Shown piece by piece: positions 1 through 8,043 of a DNA stretch of 64,000 nt. The notes under the pieces are model-generated. The model did no database searches. It was not told the origin of the DNA and was given only the letters and a program-made list of their open reading frames with translations. The stretch covers positions 1-64,000 of the forward strand of contig JBBSTR010000005.1 in NCBI GenBank assembly GCA_038235705.1, given 5' to 3'. The stretch comes from CANKBT01 sp038235705. GTDB taxonomy: Bacteria > Actinomycetota > Actinomycetes > Mycobacteriales > SCTD01. The translations under genes were made by a program, and so were the position numbers. Position 1 is the first letter of the stretch; every line of letters begins with the position of its first letter.

Positions 1-956
1 CCCGGGGGGACCTCGGCGAGCAGCGACTCGGTCTGTCTGCGCACCGTCACGAGAAGGCGGGCGCCGTGCGGGCGTACGTCCTGCACCTCCGCCTGCAGCT
101 CCGGTCCGCCGGGTGCGACCAGAGCAACGGCTTCCTGGCGGACCACCAGCACCGCCTGACCGTCGGAGAGCGTCGTGGGGGTCTGGCCGTAGGCGCTGTG
201 GAGCGTGCCCGCCGTCACCGTGCCGGCAACCTCGTTGCGACCCCCGAGCAGCCGGGCCACCCGCAGGGTGGCGGGGCGGGTGTAGAGCTCACTGGTCGGG
301 GCGTGCTGCTGCAGCCGCCCTGCGTCCAGCACTGCGACGGTGTCGGCCAGCGCCGCCGCCTCCAGCGGATCGTGCGTCACCAGCAGGATCGTCGGCTGCA
401 GCTCGGTGCGAAGGTCGCGGAGCAGCACGTGCATGTTCTCGCGCAGCGCCACGTCGAGCGCGCTGAACGGCTCGTCCATGAGCAGCACCGCCGGGCGAGC
501 GGCGAGCGCGCGGGCGAGCGCGACCCGCTGGGCCTGTCCGCCGGACAGCTCGTGCGCACCCCGTCGGCCGTACGCCCCGAGCTGCACCAGCTCCAGGTAG
601 CGCTGGGCGTCGGTCCGGGACTCCCGGCGGGAGCGGCCGGCCACCCGGGCGGAGAACGCGACGTTGTCGAGCACCGACAGGTGCGGGAAGAGCAGCGGGC
701 GTTGGAACACCATCGCCGTGCTGCGCTTCTCCGGTGGCACCCCCGCGACGTCCTTGTCGTCCAGAAGGACCGTGCCCCCGTCCGGCAGCTCGAGCCCGGC
801 GGCGAGGCGCAGTGCCGTCGTCTTGCCCGACCCCGAGGGTCCGAGCAGCGCGACGCACGCTCCGGCGCGGACATCGAGGTCCAGCGCGTCGAGCGCGGGC
901 GGACCGTCGGACGCGTGCTGCCGGGTGAGACCGCGCAGCTCGAGGTGGGCGCTCAT
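1..956 (-). CDS. ABC transporter ATP-binding protein, YnjD-like (3' end outside window)
   Basis: Couples ATP hydrolysis to uptake through the two permeases encoded just upstream. Translating the minus strand from ATG 956-954 gives a Walker A (GPSGSGKTT), the signature LSGGQAQRVALARAL and a Walker B running into MDEPF, followed by a C-terminal extension typical of importers of the spermidine/sulfate/thiamine class. The frame stays open to base 1, so the C terminus is missing. The start overlaps the permease stop as ATGA, implying translational coupling. With the YnjB-type binding protein in the same operon this is the YnjD position. The substrate is not known from sequence. Confidence 0.88.
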   Translation of the reverse strand, partial: MSAHLELRGLTRQHASDGPPALDALDLDVRAGACVALLGPSGSGKTTALRLAAGLELPDGGTVLLDDKDVAGVPPEKRSTAMVFQRPLLFPHLSVLDNVAFSARVAGRSRRESRTDAQRYLELVQLGAYGRRGAHELSGGQAQRVALARALAARPAVLLMDEPFSALDVALRENMHVLLRDLRTELQPTILLVTHDPLEAAALADTVAVLDAGRLQQHAPTSELYTRPATLRVARLLGGRNEVAGTVTAGTLHSAYGQTPTTLSDGQAVLVVRQEAVALVAPGGPELQAEVQDVRPHGARLLVTVRRQTESLLAEVPP

Positions 957-1771
957 CGTGCTGGTCCGGTCGGCCGCCGTCGACCGAGAAGGCGCACCAG
1001 GACGAGCAGGACGAGGGGCGGCACGATCGCCGCCAGCGAGGTGGACGCGACGACCGCCTCGTTGCCGATGGCCGAGGCGGCCGAGGCCACGACGAGCGGC
1101 AGGGTCACGACCTGCCCGCCCCCGATCAGCACGGTGACGACGTAGTCGCTCCACGCCACCAGGAACGCCAGGAACGCTGCCCCGGACAGGGCCGGCGCGA
1201 GCATCGGCAGCTGCACCCGGAGCAGCACCTGAGCCCGGGTGGCGCCGAGCGTGCGGGCCTCGTCCTCGTAAGCCAGGTCGTAGGCGCCGAAGGCGACCCG
1301 CATCGCGTACGTCGTGTAAGGGATCGCGGCAACCGTCAGCAGCAGGACGACGCCGACCAGGTTCGGCAGGCCGACCCGGATGAGCAGCACGTCGAGCCCC
1401 AGCGCCACGGCGAAGGCCGGGAACGCGACGGGTGCCAGCAGGACGGCGCCGACCAGGCCCGGCAGGGGCACCCGGCCCAGCGCGAGACCGCGGGCGGCCA
1501 GCGCCCCGGCGGGGGTGGCGAGCGCGGCGACCGAGAGGCCGAGGAGCAGCGAGCGGCCGAACGCCCGGGCGGCGTCCTGGTCGAGCGCGCCGCGCCAGCC
1601 GGAGAGCCCGTAGTCCTGAGGCAGCGAGGCGGGGAAGGACCAGCGGTCGGCGACCGCCCAGAGCAGCAGCGGCACCAGCGGTAGCAGGAACCAGGCGCCG
1701 AGCCCTAGGTGCAGCAGCCTCCACCCCTGCGTCCGCGCGGGGCGGGTGCCGGGGTGCAGGTGACCGCTCAT
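953..1771 (-). CDS. ABC transporter permease (second YnjC-like half)
   Basis: Integral membrane permease of about 272 residues with roughly six hydrophobic helices. The EAA loop that contacts the ATPase is visible as EDEARTLGATRAQVLLRVQLP. The ATG at 1771 overlaps the previous permease stop (ATGA); an ATG two codons earlier at 1777 is also possible. E. coli YnjC is a single double-length protein, whereas here the two halves are separate genes. An open frame continues upstream of this start to 2683, but that part is antisense or out-of-frame with better genes and is not included. Confidence 0.85.
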   Translation of the reverse strand: MSGHLHPGTRPARTQGWRLLHLGLGAWFLLPLVPLLLWAVADRWSFPASLPQDYGLSGWRGALDQDAARAFGRSLLLGLSVAALATPAGALAARGLALGRVPLPGLVGAVLLAPVAFPAFAVALGLDVLLIRVGLPNLVGVVLLLTVAAIPYTTYAMRVAFGAYDLAYEDEARTLGATRAQVLLRVQLPMLAPALSGAAFLAFLVAWSDYVVTVLIGGGQVVTLPLVVASAASAIGNEAVVASTSLAAIVPPLVLLVLVRLLGRRRPTGPAR

Positions 1772-2607
1772 CGCCATGCCGGGCTCCGTCGGAGCGCGGC
1801 GAGGGCGAGCAGCAGGACGGTGACGGACAGGGTGGTCGTGACGACAGCAGCCGCGGCGGCCTGCGGGCGCGTCGTCAGGTCGACCGAGGTGAACAGCCGA
1901 TAGGCGAGCACCGGCAGCGGCTCGGGATACACCCGGCCCAGCAGGAACGCCACCTCGTAGGACCCGAGCGCGTACACGAACGAGAGCGCGGACGCTGCGA
2001 TCAGCGCCGGCTGTGAGAGCGGCAGCGTCACCCGGCGCAGCCGTTGCCGTCGGCCGGCCCCGAGCAGCGCGGCGGTCTCGTCGAACGAGCTGACCCGGGT
2101 CGCGAGCGTGCCCGCGACGACGAGTGCGATGAACGCCGACTCCTTCCAGGCGTACTCGAGCACGACCGCGAGCCAGAGCGGCCCGCCGACGACACCGCCG
2201 AGCGAGTCGAGCCCCAGCCACCGGGCGAGCACACCGGAGTCGGCGAGCAGCAGCCCCATGGAGGCAGCGCCGACCAGGTGCGGCACCGGGACGGTCAGCA
2301 CCGAGACTCCGCCGACCGCGCGGCCGGAGCGGCGGCCACCGAGCAGGCCGACCACGGCGAGTGCGGTGACGAGCCCGACGGCAGCCGCGAGCGCCGTCGC
2401 GGCCGCAGCGATGCCGAGCGACAGCCGGGTGGCGGTGAGCAGGTCCGCGCCCTGATCGGTGTAGGCGTCGAGCGACAGACGCGGCACCCCCACGAGCGGC
2501 ATGAGCCCCAGCGACTGCAGCGCGGCCGTGCCCGCCCCCGCCCCGAGGACGAGGACCACCGGGAGCAGGGCGGGTAGCACCAGCCAGGCGCTCGAGCGTG
2601 ACCTCAC
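1768..2607 (-). CDS. ABC transporter permease (first YnjC-like half)
   Basis: Inner-membrane permease of 279 residues with multiple hydrophobic segments and an EAA-type loop around DETAALLGAGRRQRLRRVTLP. I chose the GTG at 2607 because it overlaps the stop of the upstream binding-protein gene as GTGA, the arrangement used throughout this operon; the frame extends further upstream but into the coding end of the neighbour. It pairs with the next permease to form the transmembrane channel of the importer. Confidence 0.84.
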   Translation of the reverse strand: MRSRSSAWLVLPALLPVVLVLGAGAGTAALQSLGLMPLVGVPRLSLDAYTDQGADLLTATRLSLGIAAAATALAAAVGLVTALAVVGLLGGRRSGRAVGGVSVLTVPVPHLVGAASMGLLLADSGVLARWLGLDSLGGVVGGPLWLAVVLEYAWKESAFIALVVAGTLATRVSSFDETAALLGAGRRQRLRRVTLPLSQPALIAASALSFVYALGSYEVAFLLGRVYPEPLPVLAYRLFTSVDLTTRPQAAAAAVVTTTLSVTVLLLALAALRRSPAWR

Positions 2608-3851
2608 GACCCGGCGAGCACCTGCCGGCGCCAGCCCCCGTCGAGCACCGGGACCCACGCGGACCCCAGCTCGGCATGCGCATCTCTGCTCAAAACAGCG
2701 TAGGAGGGCACCACGGGGGAGCTCGGCAGGCCCGCGAAGGCCGCCTTGTCGGCCGCGTCCAGCCGCGCCGGGTCGAGCACCGTGAACTGCCCCCAGACGT
2801 CGGGCTCGGCCTTCTTCAGCTGTTGCTCGGGCGAGAGCGCAAGGTTCGCGACCACCTTCGCGCCGGCCTGGCTGCCGGAGGTCGACGGGATCGCGAGGAA
2901 GCTGGCGTTGCCGACCGTGCCGCCAGCGAGCGTCAGCACCTTGGTGGTCTTCGGGAACGTCCCCTTGGCGACCAGGTCGGTGAGCGTCGCGGGCCCGTAC
3001 GTCATGGTGAAGTCGACCTCGCCACCGGCATAGAGCTTGTCCAGCTCGGCCTGGTCCTTCGGATAGGTCTTGCCCTCACGCCAGAGCGACGGGGCCAGGT
3101 CCCTCAAGGTCTTGTAGAGACCTGGCGTGACCTTCGCGGCCGCCTCCTGCGTGTAGTCGACCGGCACGTCGCTCTCGGCCACCGCCACCTCGCGCAGGAA
3201 CACCGAGCCGGTGAAGTCCGGCGGCGCCGGATAGGTGAAGCGCCCAGGGTGAGCCCGCGCATAGTCGAGCACGCCTTGCAGCGTCGTCGGCGGGTCGGGC
3301 ACCTTCGCGGAGTCGTAGACCAGCGTGAACTGCGCCTTGTGCCACGGCGACTCGCACCCGTCGATCGGGGTGCCGAAGTCGGTGACGAGCAGCGGGTCTG
3401 CCGGGTCCACGTACTTCCGGTTGGGCAGGTCCTTCGCCCAGCCGCACAGCCAGCCGCCGGCCTGCTTGCCCGTGCCGAAGTTGTTGCCGTTGACCCAGAC
3501 CAGGTCCACGTCGCCGTCCGTGCTGCCGGCCTGACGCTCGGACAGGATCCGCGTGATCGCCTCACCGGTGTCGGCCACCGGCACCCGGCGCAGGGTCACG
3601 CCCTCGGCGGCGGCCGCCGGGACCAAGTCTCTGTCGACGTAGGCGTTGCCCTGCTCGTCACCGCCGTACATCCAGAGCGACACGGTCTGGCCCTTCGCCT
3701 GCGCCTCGACGTCGGCGAACGACGGAGCGGCTGTGCCGGCCGAGGGGGGTGCCGTGGACGGCCCGCTCCCCGGCGCCGCGCACGCCGACAGCGCGAGGCC
3801 GACCAGGAGCACGGCGGCAGCCGTCCGGGGGAGGTCAGGGGTACGGGGCAT
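2604..3851 (-). CDS. ABC transporter substrate-binding lipoprotein, YnjB family
   Basis: Binding protein of 415 residues that captures substrate outside the membrane. It has a lipoprotein signal peptide ending in LSAC (Cys24) and a low-complexity Ala/Pro/Ser linker. The mature part carries features of the YnjB family: the segments DLVWVNGNNFGTGK, DFGTPIDGCESPWHKAQFT and PGRFTYPAPPDFTGS. The start ATG at 3851 has an AGGAG about 6 nt upstream. It is the first gene of a four-gene operon with two permeases and an ATPase. YnjBCD systems are sometimes annotated as thiamine-like or unknown importers; no TPP riboswitch is visible upstream, so the ligand is left open. Confidence 0.86.
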   Translation of the reverse strand: MPRTPDLPRTAAAVLLVGLALSACAAPGSGPSTAPPSAGTAAPSFADVEAQAKGQTVSLWMYGGDEQGNAYVDRDLVPAAAAEGVTLRRVPVADTGEAITRILSERQAGSTDGDVDLVWVNGNNFGTGKQAGGWLCGWAKDLPNRKYVDPADPLLVTDFGTPIDGCESPWHKAQFTLVYDSAKVPDPPTTLQGVLDYARAHPGRFTYPAPPDFTGSVFLREVAVAESDVPVDYTQEAAAKVTPGLYKTLRDLAPSLWREGKTYPKDQAELDKLYAGGEVDFTMTYGPATLTDLVAKGTFPKTTKVLTLAGGTVGNASFLAIPSTSGSQAGAKVVANLALSPEQQLKKAEPDVWGQFTVLDPARLDAADKAAFAGLPSSPVVPSYAVLSRDAHAELGSAWVPVLDGGWRRQVLAGS

Positions 3852-3949
3852 GGTGCTCCTGAGGTGAGGTCACGGCTGCTCCCGTGAGACGGTCGCACGA
3901 TGCGTCGCCGTTCGGGAACACCGTGACAGACCTAGCGGCTTCCCGACTC

Positions 3950-4600
3950 ATGGGACACGCCGAGGGAGTCCGCCGGCCCTGGCTGCCGCGTCTCGCCGTG
4001 CTGCTCACGGTGGTCTCCGTGTTCGTCCTGGTGGTCGTTGTGCTCCGGCCCACCTCGGAGGAGCTCCGCAGCACCGTCGAGCGGGCCGGCCCGGCCGGCC
4101 CGCTGCTGTTCGTCCTGGTGTACGGGCTCCTCACGCTCGCGCCGTTCCCCAAGGCTTTCCTGTCGGTCGCCGGCGGCATCCTCTACGGGCTCGGGGCCGG
4201 CGTCGTGCTCGTGCTGGCGGGGGCGGTGCTGGGGGCGGTCGGCGCGTTCCTGCTCGCCCGGCGGCTAGGTCGGGAGGCGGTCGAGCGCTTCACCGGCCCC
4301 CGGGTCGCGAAGGTCGACGCGCTGCTCCTCGACCGTGGTCTCCTGGCGGTGATCGCGCTCCGGCTGCTGCCGGTGGCACCGTTCACGGCGGTCAACTACG
4401 CCGCGGGGCTGTCCGCGGTCCGCGGCCGCGACTACGTGCTCGGCACGGCGGTCGGGGTGCTGCCCGGCACGGTCTCCTACGTCGCGCTCGGTGCTTACGG
4501 GCTGGACGCGGTCTCCTCACCGGCCTACCTCGTCGCGCTCGCCGTCGGAGCGCTCGGTGTGGTCGTCGTGCTGGTCGCTCGGCGAAGGCGGCACGGCTGA
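3950..4600 (+). CDS. VTT-domain (TVP38/TMEM64, DedA-like) membrane protein
   Basis: Integral membrane protein of about 216 residues in the VTT family, whose members include lipid scramblases and DedA-type transporters of undecaprenyl phosphate or phospholipid. Visible features are a first helix after RPWLPRL, a re-entrant-like segment around APFPKAFLSVAGGILYG, the conserved GRLGREAVERF-type basic loop, LRLLPVAPFTAVNYAAG and PGTVSYVALGAYG. I chose ATG 3950; GTG at 3884 or 3923 would add 22 or 9 residues. The stop overlaps the next start (TGATG). The neighbouring CDP-alcohol transferase suggests a lipid-related role, which is inference. Confidence 0.8.
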   Translation: MGHAEGVRRPWLPRLAVLLTVVSVFVLVVVVLRPTSEELRSTVERAGPAGPLLFVLVYGLLTLAPFPKAFLSVAGGILYGLGAGVVLVLAGAVLGAVGAFLLARRLGREAVERFTGPRVAKVDALLLDRGLLAVIALRLLPVAPFTAVNYAAGLSAVRGRDYVLGTAVGVLPGTVSYVALGAYGLDAVSSPAYLVALAVGALGVVVVLVARRRRHG

Positions 4601-5214
4601 TGCTCGACACCCGTGCCCGCCGCGCGCTCGGCCCTGCCCTGGACCGGACCGCCCGCGTCCTGGACCGACCGGGCATCACGCCGAACCGGCTCACGACCGC
4701 TGGGCTCGTCCTGGGGCTGCTCAGCGCACTGGCAGCGGCGCTGCAGCTGTGGCCGCTGGCCCTCGGCGCCTGGTTGCTGTCCCGGCTTGCGGACGGGCTC
4801 GACGGGCCGCTTGCGCGCCTTCGCGAAAACCTGGACGCGGGAGCAGGCGGCTTCTACGACATCACCGCAGACTTCTGCGTGTACGGCGCGACCGTCATCG
4901 GGGTGGCCGTGGGTGCTCACGCCGCGTACGGCGCGACGCCCTGGCCGTTCCTCGCGGTGCTGCTCGCCTACTACGTCAACGGGACGGCGCTGCTGGCGTT
5001 CTCCTCGATCGCCGAGCGCAGCGGTCGGCAGCGGGACGACGGCCGGTCGCTGTCCTTCCTCGGTGGCATTGCCGAGGGGACCGAGACGATCGTCGTGCAC
5101 AGCCTCTGGTTGTTGGCCCCGGGTCGGGCCGGGCTCCTCGCCAGCGTCTGGGCCGCGGTGGTCGGGATCGGCGCCCTGGAACGCACCGTGTCCGGCTACC
5201 GCGCGCTGAGCTGA
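4600..5214 (+). CDS. CDP-alcohol phosphatidyltransferase family protein
   Basis: Membrane enzyme of 204 residues that should join a CDP-linked lipid (CDP-diacylglycerol) to an alcohol, or the reverse pairing. The family signature is complete: D65-x2-D68-G69-x2-A72-R73, then G83-x3-D87-x3-D91, which binds the catalytic metals. Several hydrophobic helices flank it. It is distinct from the pgsA gene at 34102. The start overlaps the upstream VTT gene (TGATG), and a radical SAM gene follows after 78 bp. The alcohol acceptor cannot be told from sequence. Confidence 0.85.
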   Translation: MLDTRARRALGPALDRTARVLDRPGITPNRLTTAGLVLGLLSALAAALQLWPLALGAWLLSRLADGLDGPLARLRENLDAGAGGFYDITADFCVYGATVIGVAVGAHAAYGATPWPFLAVLLAYYVNGTALLAFSSIAERSGRQRDDGRSLSFLGGIAEGTETIVVHSLWLLAPGRAGLLASVWAAVVGIGALERTVSGYRALS

Positions 5215-5292
5215 TCGCCGAGCGGCCGGCCCGACCGGGATGTTCCACACTGGTCCGGCGGGTTGCCTGTCCAGAGAACCGAGGAGACGTCG

Positions 5293-6726
5293 ATGCGCAT
5301 GATCAGCCGGCTGCGAGGCCTGGAACGGCGTACGCGGCCGTACGACCCCGAGTTCCGGGCGGCGATGGCCCGGCGGTGGGAGGGGCTGCCGGACATCGTG
5401 AAGACTCCCGGTCAGGTGCTCGGCCGGCACGGGGTGGGCTGCGAGGGCACCCACGGGGTGTTTCCCAAGTGCAACCTGGCGTGCACGCCTTGCTATCACT
5501 CGCGTGACGCCAACCGGGTGCGGATCGACGGACCCCACACGCTCGACAACGTGCGTGCCCAGATGGGGTTGCTGAGGAAGATCCGCGGCCCGCGGGCGCA
5601 CGCTCAGCTGATCGGCGGGGAGGTCAGCCTGCTGTCCCCGGACGACCACGCCGAGGCTCTGCTGATCATGCGCGAGCACGGGCGCGAGCCGATGAGCTTC
5701 ACGCACGGCGACGTCGACGACTCCTACCTCGACGCGCTGGTGCTCGGGAAGGACGGCAGGCGCCGGCTCGACCGGGTCAGCTTCGCCGCCCACTTCGACA
5801 TGCAGATGTACGGCCGCCGCGGCATCGCCCGCCCCGCCTCGGAGGCGGCGCTCGACCCGTACCGCAAGAAGTTCGCCGACCAGCTGAAACGGCTCCGCAC
5901 GCTGCACGGGGTGCGGACCTTCGCCGCGCACAACATGACCGTCACGCCGGAGAACCTCGACCAGGTCGCGGACGTGGTGCGTTCGGCGTCGCGGATGGGC
6001 TACGGGATGTTGTCGTTCCAGCCAGCCGCGTTCCTCGGCGACGAACGACGCTGGCACGGCGACTACCGCAACACCACCGGCGACGCGGTCTGGGAACAGA
6101 TCGAGCGGGGCGCAGGCACCCCGATCGACTACCGCGTGCTCGAGCAGGGTGACGTGCGTTGCAACCGCACGGCGTACGGGTTCGTCGCCGGAGACCGGTG
6201 GCACCCGCTCCTGGACGGTGACGCCGACCTGAGGGCCCGCGACCGGTTCTTCGCGCTGTTCGGGGCCACGCACTTCACCGGGACGGCGGCGCCCGTGCTC
6301 GCCGCCCAGCTCACGCGGGTCGTCGCACGTCACCCGGACGTCGTGGCCACGGCGACCGGCTGGGCCGCCCGCACGGTGCGACGGGTCGGCTTACGCACCC
6401 TGCTGACGAACCGGGTCCTCCCGGTCACGTTCGTCATGCACCAGTTCATGGACGCTGCCGACGTGGCGCCCGCCTGGCAGCTGATGCAGCAGGGTGTGAC
6501 CGCCGACGACCCGCACCTGCGCAGCGTCCAGGAGCGGCTCTCGGCCTGCCACTACGCGATGAGCCACCCCGAGACCGGCGAGATCGTCCCCGCCTGCGTG
6601 CAGCACAGCGTGCTCGACCCGGTCGAGAACGCCGCCTTGCGCACCCTTCTCCCCATCGTCGAGATCGGGCCCGACCGTCCCGACGTCCTGCGACGTCGTG
6701 ACACCAGCAGAAGGGTCAGCACATGA
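5293..6726 (+). CDS. Radical SAM domain protein, possible lipid- or membrane-associated enzyme
   Basis: Radical SAM enzyme of 477 residues. The [4Fe-4S] motif is C60-x3-C64-x2-C67 (KCNLACTPCYHS), followed by a GGE-like SAM-binding segment (IGGEVSLLSPDD). Further Cys residues lie near the C terminus (SACHYAMSHPETGEIVPAC) and could hold an auxiliary cluster. I chose ATG 5293 because a GAGGAG lies 7 nt upstream; an in-frame ATG at 5263 lacks one. It sits between a CDP-alcohol phosphatidyltransferase and a small membrane protein whose start overlaps its stop (ATGA). Known lipid radical SAM enzymes include tetraether synthase Tes and GrsA/B; a similar role here is only inferred. Confidence 0.85.
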   Translation: MRMISRLRGLERRTRPYDPEFRAAMARRWEGLPDIVKTPGQVLGRHGVGCEGTHGVFPKCNLACTPCYHSRDANRVRIDGPHTLDNVRAQMGLLRKIRGPRAHAQLIGGEVSLLSPDDHAEALLIMREHGREPMSFTHGDVDDSYLDALVLGKDGRRRLDRVSFAAHFDMQMYGRRGIARPASEAALDPYRKKFADQLKRLRTLHGVRTFAAHNMTVTPENLDQVADVVRSASRMGYGMLSFQPAAFLGDERRWHGDYRNTTGDAVWEQIERGAGTPIDYRVLEQGDVRCNRTAYGFVAGDRWHPLLDGDADLRARDRFFALFGATHFTGTAAPVLAAQLTRVVARHPDVVATATGWAARTVRRVGLRTLLTNRVLPVTFVMHQFMDAADVAPAWQLMQQGVTADDPHLRSVQERLSACHYAMSHPETGEIVPACVQHSVLDPVENAALRTLLPIVEIGPDRPDVLRRRDTSRRVST

Positions 6727-7256
6727 GCTCGCTGCTCGACACCCCCGTGGTCCCCCGACCGCCGAAGCCGGCGCCGTCCAGGGCGATCGGCCGCGGTGCA
6801 GCCCTGCTGCTGGGCGGGCTCGTCGTCATCCTGGCGATCGAGCCGATCGGGCCCAAGAAGCTCTACTGGATGCCGCTGATCATCGGCCTGACCTACCTCG
6901 TCAGCTCCGCAGTGGGCGGCCGCAGCGGCGGGCTGTGGGTCCCCGGGTTCATCGTCACGTCCTGGGGGGTGGCGACCGTGACGATCCTGTCCGGGACGAT
7001 CGGCGACGCGGGGCGCGACTTCACGCCGGGCACGATCATGATGATCGGGGTCGGGGCGATCCTGGCCGTGGTCGTGCTGCCGCGCCTCGGGATCCCGTGC
7101 AACCCGCTCGCCATCGCCGTCATCGTCGCCGCGATCGGGCTGCTCGAGCTGCTGCAGGCCGAGATCGGCGGAGTTCTCACGAAGGGTTGGCCCTGGGGCG
7201 TGCTGCTCGTGCTCGGCGGTCTCTGGGAGCTGCGCCCCTCGGTCACCCGACCCTGA
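6723..7256 (+). CDS. Small polytopic membrane protein of unknown function
   Basis: Protein of 177 residues, about 35 N-terminal polar residues then five or so hydrophobic segments (around LLLGGLVVILAI, MPLIIGLTYLVSS, VPGFIVTSWGVATVTIL, IMMIGVGAILAVVVLP, LAIAVIVAAIGLLELL). No catalytic motif is recognised. The ATG overlaps the radical SAM stop (ATGA), so it is translationally coupled and probably works with that enzyme at the membrane. It is the last gene of the operon; a long hairpin starts 13 bp after its stop. Confidence 0.75.
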   Translation: MSSLLDTPVVPRPPKPAPSRAIGRGAALLLGGLVVILAIEPIGPKKLYWMPLIIGLTYLVSSAVGGRSGGLWVPGFIVTSWGVATVTILSGTIGDAGRDFTPGTIMMIGVGAILAVVVLPRLGIPCNPLAIAVIVAAIGLLELLQAEIGGVLTKGWPWGVLLVLGGLWELRPSVTRP

Positions 7257-7269
7257 GGAGTCGCTGCAT

Positions 7270-7331
7270 GATCAACAGGACGTAGTCGTCGTGACTCGCC
7301 GGCGTGTCACGGCGACCACTCCCTGTTGATC
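7270..7331. terminator. Long two-part hairpin after the radical SAM operon
   Basis: Arms GATCAACAGG (7270-7279) and CCTGTTGATC (7322-7331) are perfect 10-bp complements. Inside them GTCGTCGTGAC (7285-7295) pairs with GTCACGGCGAC (7306-7316), 11 bp with one G-U, around a 10-nt loop. Two symmetrical 5-nt internal loops separate the stems. It could be a factor-independent terminator without a U tract, as is common in actinomycetes, or a dispersed REP-like palindrome. Confidence 0.55.
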
Positions 7332-7428
7332 TTTGACGCTGCTGGCAGTGCCCGCCGGGCGGGCCCGGCGTAGCGCGGGCGTGGTCGGGCAGGCTGACGG
7401 GCATGATCTTCCTCAGCAGGACCGACCG

Positions 7429-8043
7429 ATGAGCCCGTGGCAGCTGGCGGCGACCTGGGTCGTGATCGGGGTGCTGCCATCCGATCAGGGCCCGAGCCCC
7501 TGGGTCACCGAGGTCGACGGCCAGACCACGGTCGTCGCCTGGACCGATCCCGACCTCGCACGCAAGGGGGTGCCCGAGACGCACGATCTGGCGCAGGTCG
7601 TCGTGCACGAGCTGGTCGGTCAGCTGCCGCCCGGGGTGGGGATGGCGCTGGTCCAGGGCGAGCAGGGTCTGCGCATCGCGGCGGACCAGACCGGCCCGCT
7701 GGCGGCCGCCGGCAAGCCGTTCCCGATCGGCGCCCGCACGGTGACCGGTGAGCCCGCGGACCCGCCGACCGCCTACCTGGAGGCGCTGCGTGCCGCCGCG
7801 GCGGACGTGGCCACGGTCGAGCGGCTGTTCCTGACCGGCTACCAGGTCGAGGACGCGCCGCCGCAGCTGCTGCTGGTGCACGAGGCCGAGGACGCGCAGG
7901 CCGCCGCCGATCTCGGGGTCCACGCCGCGGAGCAGGTCGGCCAGCAGGGCGGCGTGCTCGTCCTCGCGCTGCAGGAGCTGCCGGAGGAGACCCGCGACTG
8001 GCTGTTGACCACCGAGCCGGTCTACAGCCGCGCCACGGCGTGA
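7429..8043 (+). CDS. Conserved hypothetical protein, possibly SseB-like
   Basis: Soluble acidic protein of about 204 residues. The order of segments, with a central stretch resembling GMALVQGEQGLRIAAD and a C-terminal domain rich in Val/Leu, loosely recalls the SseB (enhanced serine sensitivity) fold, but this is a weak impression. I chose ATG 7429 because AGGA at 7418-7421 lies 7 nt upstream; the frame opens further back to 7333. The next gene starts inside its stop codon (GTGA), suggesting co-expression with a flavoprotein. A nine-codon frame starting at 7403 ends on the same ATGA. Confidence 0.65.
   Translation: MSPWQLAATWVVIGVLPSDQGPSPWVTEVDGQTTVVAWTDPDLARKGVPETHDLAQVVVHELVGQLPPGVGMALVQGEQGLRIAADQTGPLAAAGKPFPIGARTVTGEPADPPTAYLEALRAAAADVATVERLFLTGYQVEDAPPQLLLVHEAEDAQAAADLGVHAAEQVGQQGGVLVLALQELPEETRDWLLTTEPVYSRATA

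Noticed and set aside
3910..3919. GTTCGGGAAC palindrome upstream of the VTT gene
   Set aside because: Arms are only 4 bp and spacing is wrong for a LexA box (GAAC-N4-GTTC).
3852..3949. Possible TPP riboswitch for the YnjBCD importer
   Set aside because: None of the conserved TPP-aptamer segments is present; only a 6-bp hairpin (TCACGG/CCGTGA, 3870-3887) is seen.
4525..6333. 602-codon minus-strand frame
   Set aside because: Antisense to the CDP-alcohol transferase and radical SAM genes, which have clear motifs.
7403..7432. Nine-codon frame ending on the ATGA of the 7429 gene
   Set aside because: Very short, and the Shine-Dalgarno lies inside it and serves the longer gene; no sign of an attenuator.
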